A stretch of DNA of 64,000 bases from Candidatus Villigracilis affinis (GTDB lineage Bacteria > Chloroflexota > Anaerolineae > Anaerolineales > Villigracilaceae). Positions 63,638 through 64,000 of this stretch are shown here, piece after piece (position 1 is the stretch's first letter; every line of letters begins with the position of its first letter). The position numbers and the translations under genes are program-made. The notes under the pieces are model-generated. The model ran no database searches, was not told the origin of the DNA, and saw nothing but the letters and a program-made list of their open reading frames with translations. The stretch lies in NCBI GenBank assembly GCA_016718275.1, contig JADKEA010000005.1, positions 210,997 through 274,996 of the forward strand, given 5' to 3'.

Positions 63638-64000
63638 CTAATATTTTGTGTGTTCAATTCTAGTGCGTACCGCATTTTCTTCAAGGTATTCGTGATTAGG
63701 AAAAAATACTTTTATCATTGGTTCTGCAAGGTGTCTAGCAATAACATCTTTACTTGAAGAGTTGTTTCGGCGCTCAAATCTAATACATTCTTCGCAGACA
63801 CTGATGGAGACTCTAAAATCTGTTACAAAGCCATAAGTTTCAGATACATAAGGGTTTGATGATGGAATTGATACCATTTTTCCATTGTCATCTGAATACG
63901 AGTCAGTGTCATATATTTTTTTCTCAAGAACACGCCATTCACCTACTAAATACAATACATTTGTGCTGGTTTTCCCTTTCTTTTTAGGGCGATGAAATAG
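63638..64000 (-). CDS. Unidentified protein, C-terminal part (runs off the window)
   Basis: The minus-strand frame is open from the stop codon at 63638 to the window end, 120 visible residues. They read ...KKGKTSTNVLYLVGEWRVLE, then YVSETYGFVTDFRVSISVCE and RHLAEPMIKVFFPNHEYLEE. The start lies beyond 64000. No domain is recognised; CEECIRFE has two cysteines that could bind metal with others upstream. It is the cassette gene to the right of repeat 4 and its stop lies 27 bases from that repeat. Confidence 0.7.
   Translation of the reverse strand, partial: LFHRPKKKGKTSTNVLYLVGEWRVLEKKIYDTDSYSDDNGKMVSIPSSNPYVSETYGFVTDFRVSISVCEECIRFERRNNSSSKDVIARHLAEPMIKVFFPNHEYLEENAVRTRIEHTKY

Larger units (their letters stand above)
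56103..64000 (-). mobile_element. Putative integron gene-cassette array (CALIN or part of a chromosomal integron)
   Basis: All genes here read leftward, and most are followed by a fold-back element bounded by RYYYAAC and GTTRRRY boxes. Four complete elements (130-133 bp) lie at 61245-61377, 61939-62068, 62730-62859 and 63482-63611. Decayed or partial relatives are at about 56110, 57195, 57781, 58526 and 59411. Cassette units between good sites are about 690-790 bp, each with one gene. Read on the minus strand, elements begin GCCCAACAAAGCGTGC and end CAAACCGTTGGGC, the usual attC polarity. No integrase gene or attI is in the window. Family-based knowledge: attC sites are 57-141 bp with these core boxes. 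Confidence 0.75.

Overview
This looks like 64 kb of chromosome from an aerobic member of the Chloroflexota, probably an Anaerolineae-type bacterium. I infer this from gene content, not from any marker gene: a caa3 (A2-type) oxidase with a CtaA/CtaB fusion, Gld-type ABC operons, many GT-C glycosyltransferases, V4R-like sensor kinases, and two promoters whose -10 box sits 6-7 bases before the start codon. I see no rRNA, tRNA, CRISPR array or prophage.

Layout. 1-2.1 kb: glycerophosphodiester phosphodiesterase and small membrane proteins. 2.2-10.4 kb: a respiratory block with a lipoprotein cytochrome c, a peroxiredoxin, COX2 with a C-terminal cytochrome c domain, COX1, a COX4-COX3 fusion, then Sco, a membrane cupredoxin-like protein, SURF1 and a half-size CtaA fused to CtaB. 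Together they encode a terminal oxidase plus its copper and heme A assembly factors. 10.5-16 kb: three translationally coupled GT-C type membrane proteins and the primary-type sigma factor. 16.1-20.2 kb: a GldA/GldF/GldG-like ABC operon with a clear promoter. 20.4-31.4 kb: AlaX editing protein, aldo/keto reductase, a membrane beta-propeller/zinc-ribbon pair, a glycosyltransferase, duplicated MFS exporters, a thioesterase and a TetR-controlled ABC exporter. 32-46 kb: three stand-alone receiver proteins, a phosphoesterase, a flavin monooxygenase, a VIT1-like transporter, a MoxR/VWA pair split by a sulfotransferase and a deacetylase, two acetyltransferases and aspartase. 46-55.5 kb: a 1437-residue hybrid kinase with a triplicated sensor module, a glycosyltransferase, a radical SAM protein, an M20 hydrolase and two small membrane proteins.

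56-64 kb (running off the right edge) is the most unusual part. All genes lie on the minus strand, and four about 130-bp fold-back elements plus several decayed relatives separate them. Each good element is bounded by integron-type core boxes (RYYYAAC and GTTRRRY, including the AACAA signature), and stop codons fall just before or inside the elements. I interpret this as a chromosomal integron gene-cassette array, at least a CALIN (attC cluster without a visible integrase). The best-conserved sites are at the right and the decayed ones at the left, so an integrase and attI, if present, should lie beyond position 64000. The cassettes encode a HIT-family protein, an alpha/beta hydrolase, a SpoIIAA-like protein, an HD phosphohydrolase, an ATP-grasp enzyme, a frameshifted DUF3224 protein, a P-loop kinase and membrane proteins. 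One cassette gene is split by a 118-bp TA-flanked MITE, and removing the MITE on paper restores the reading frame exactly.
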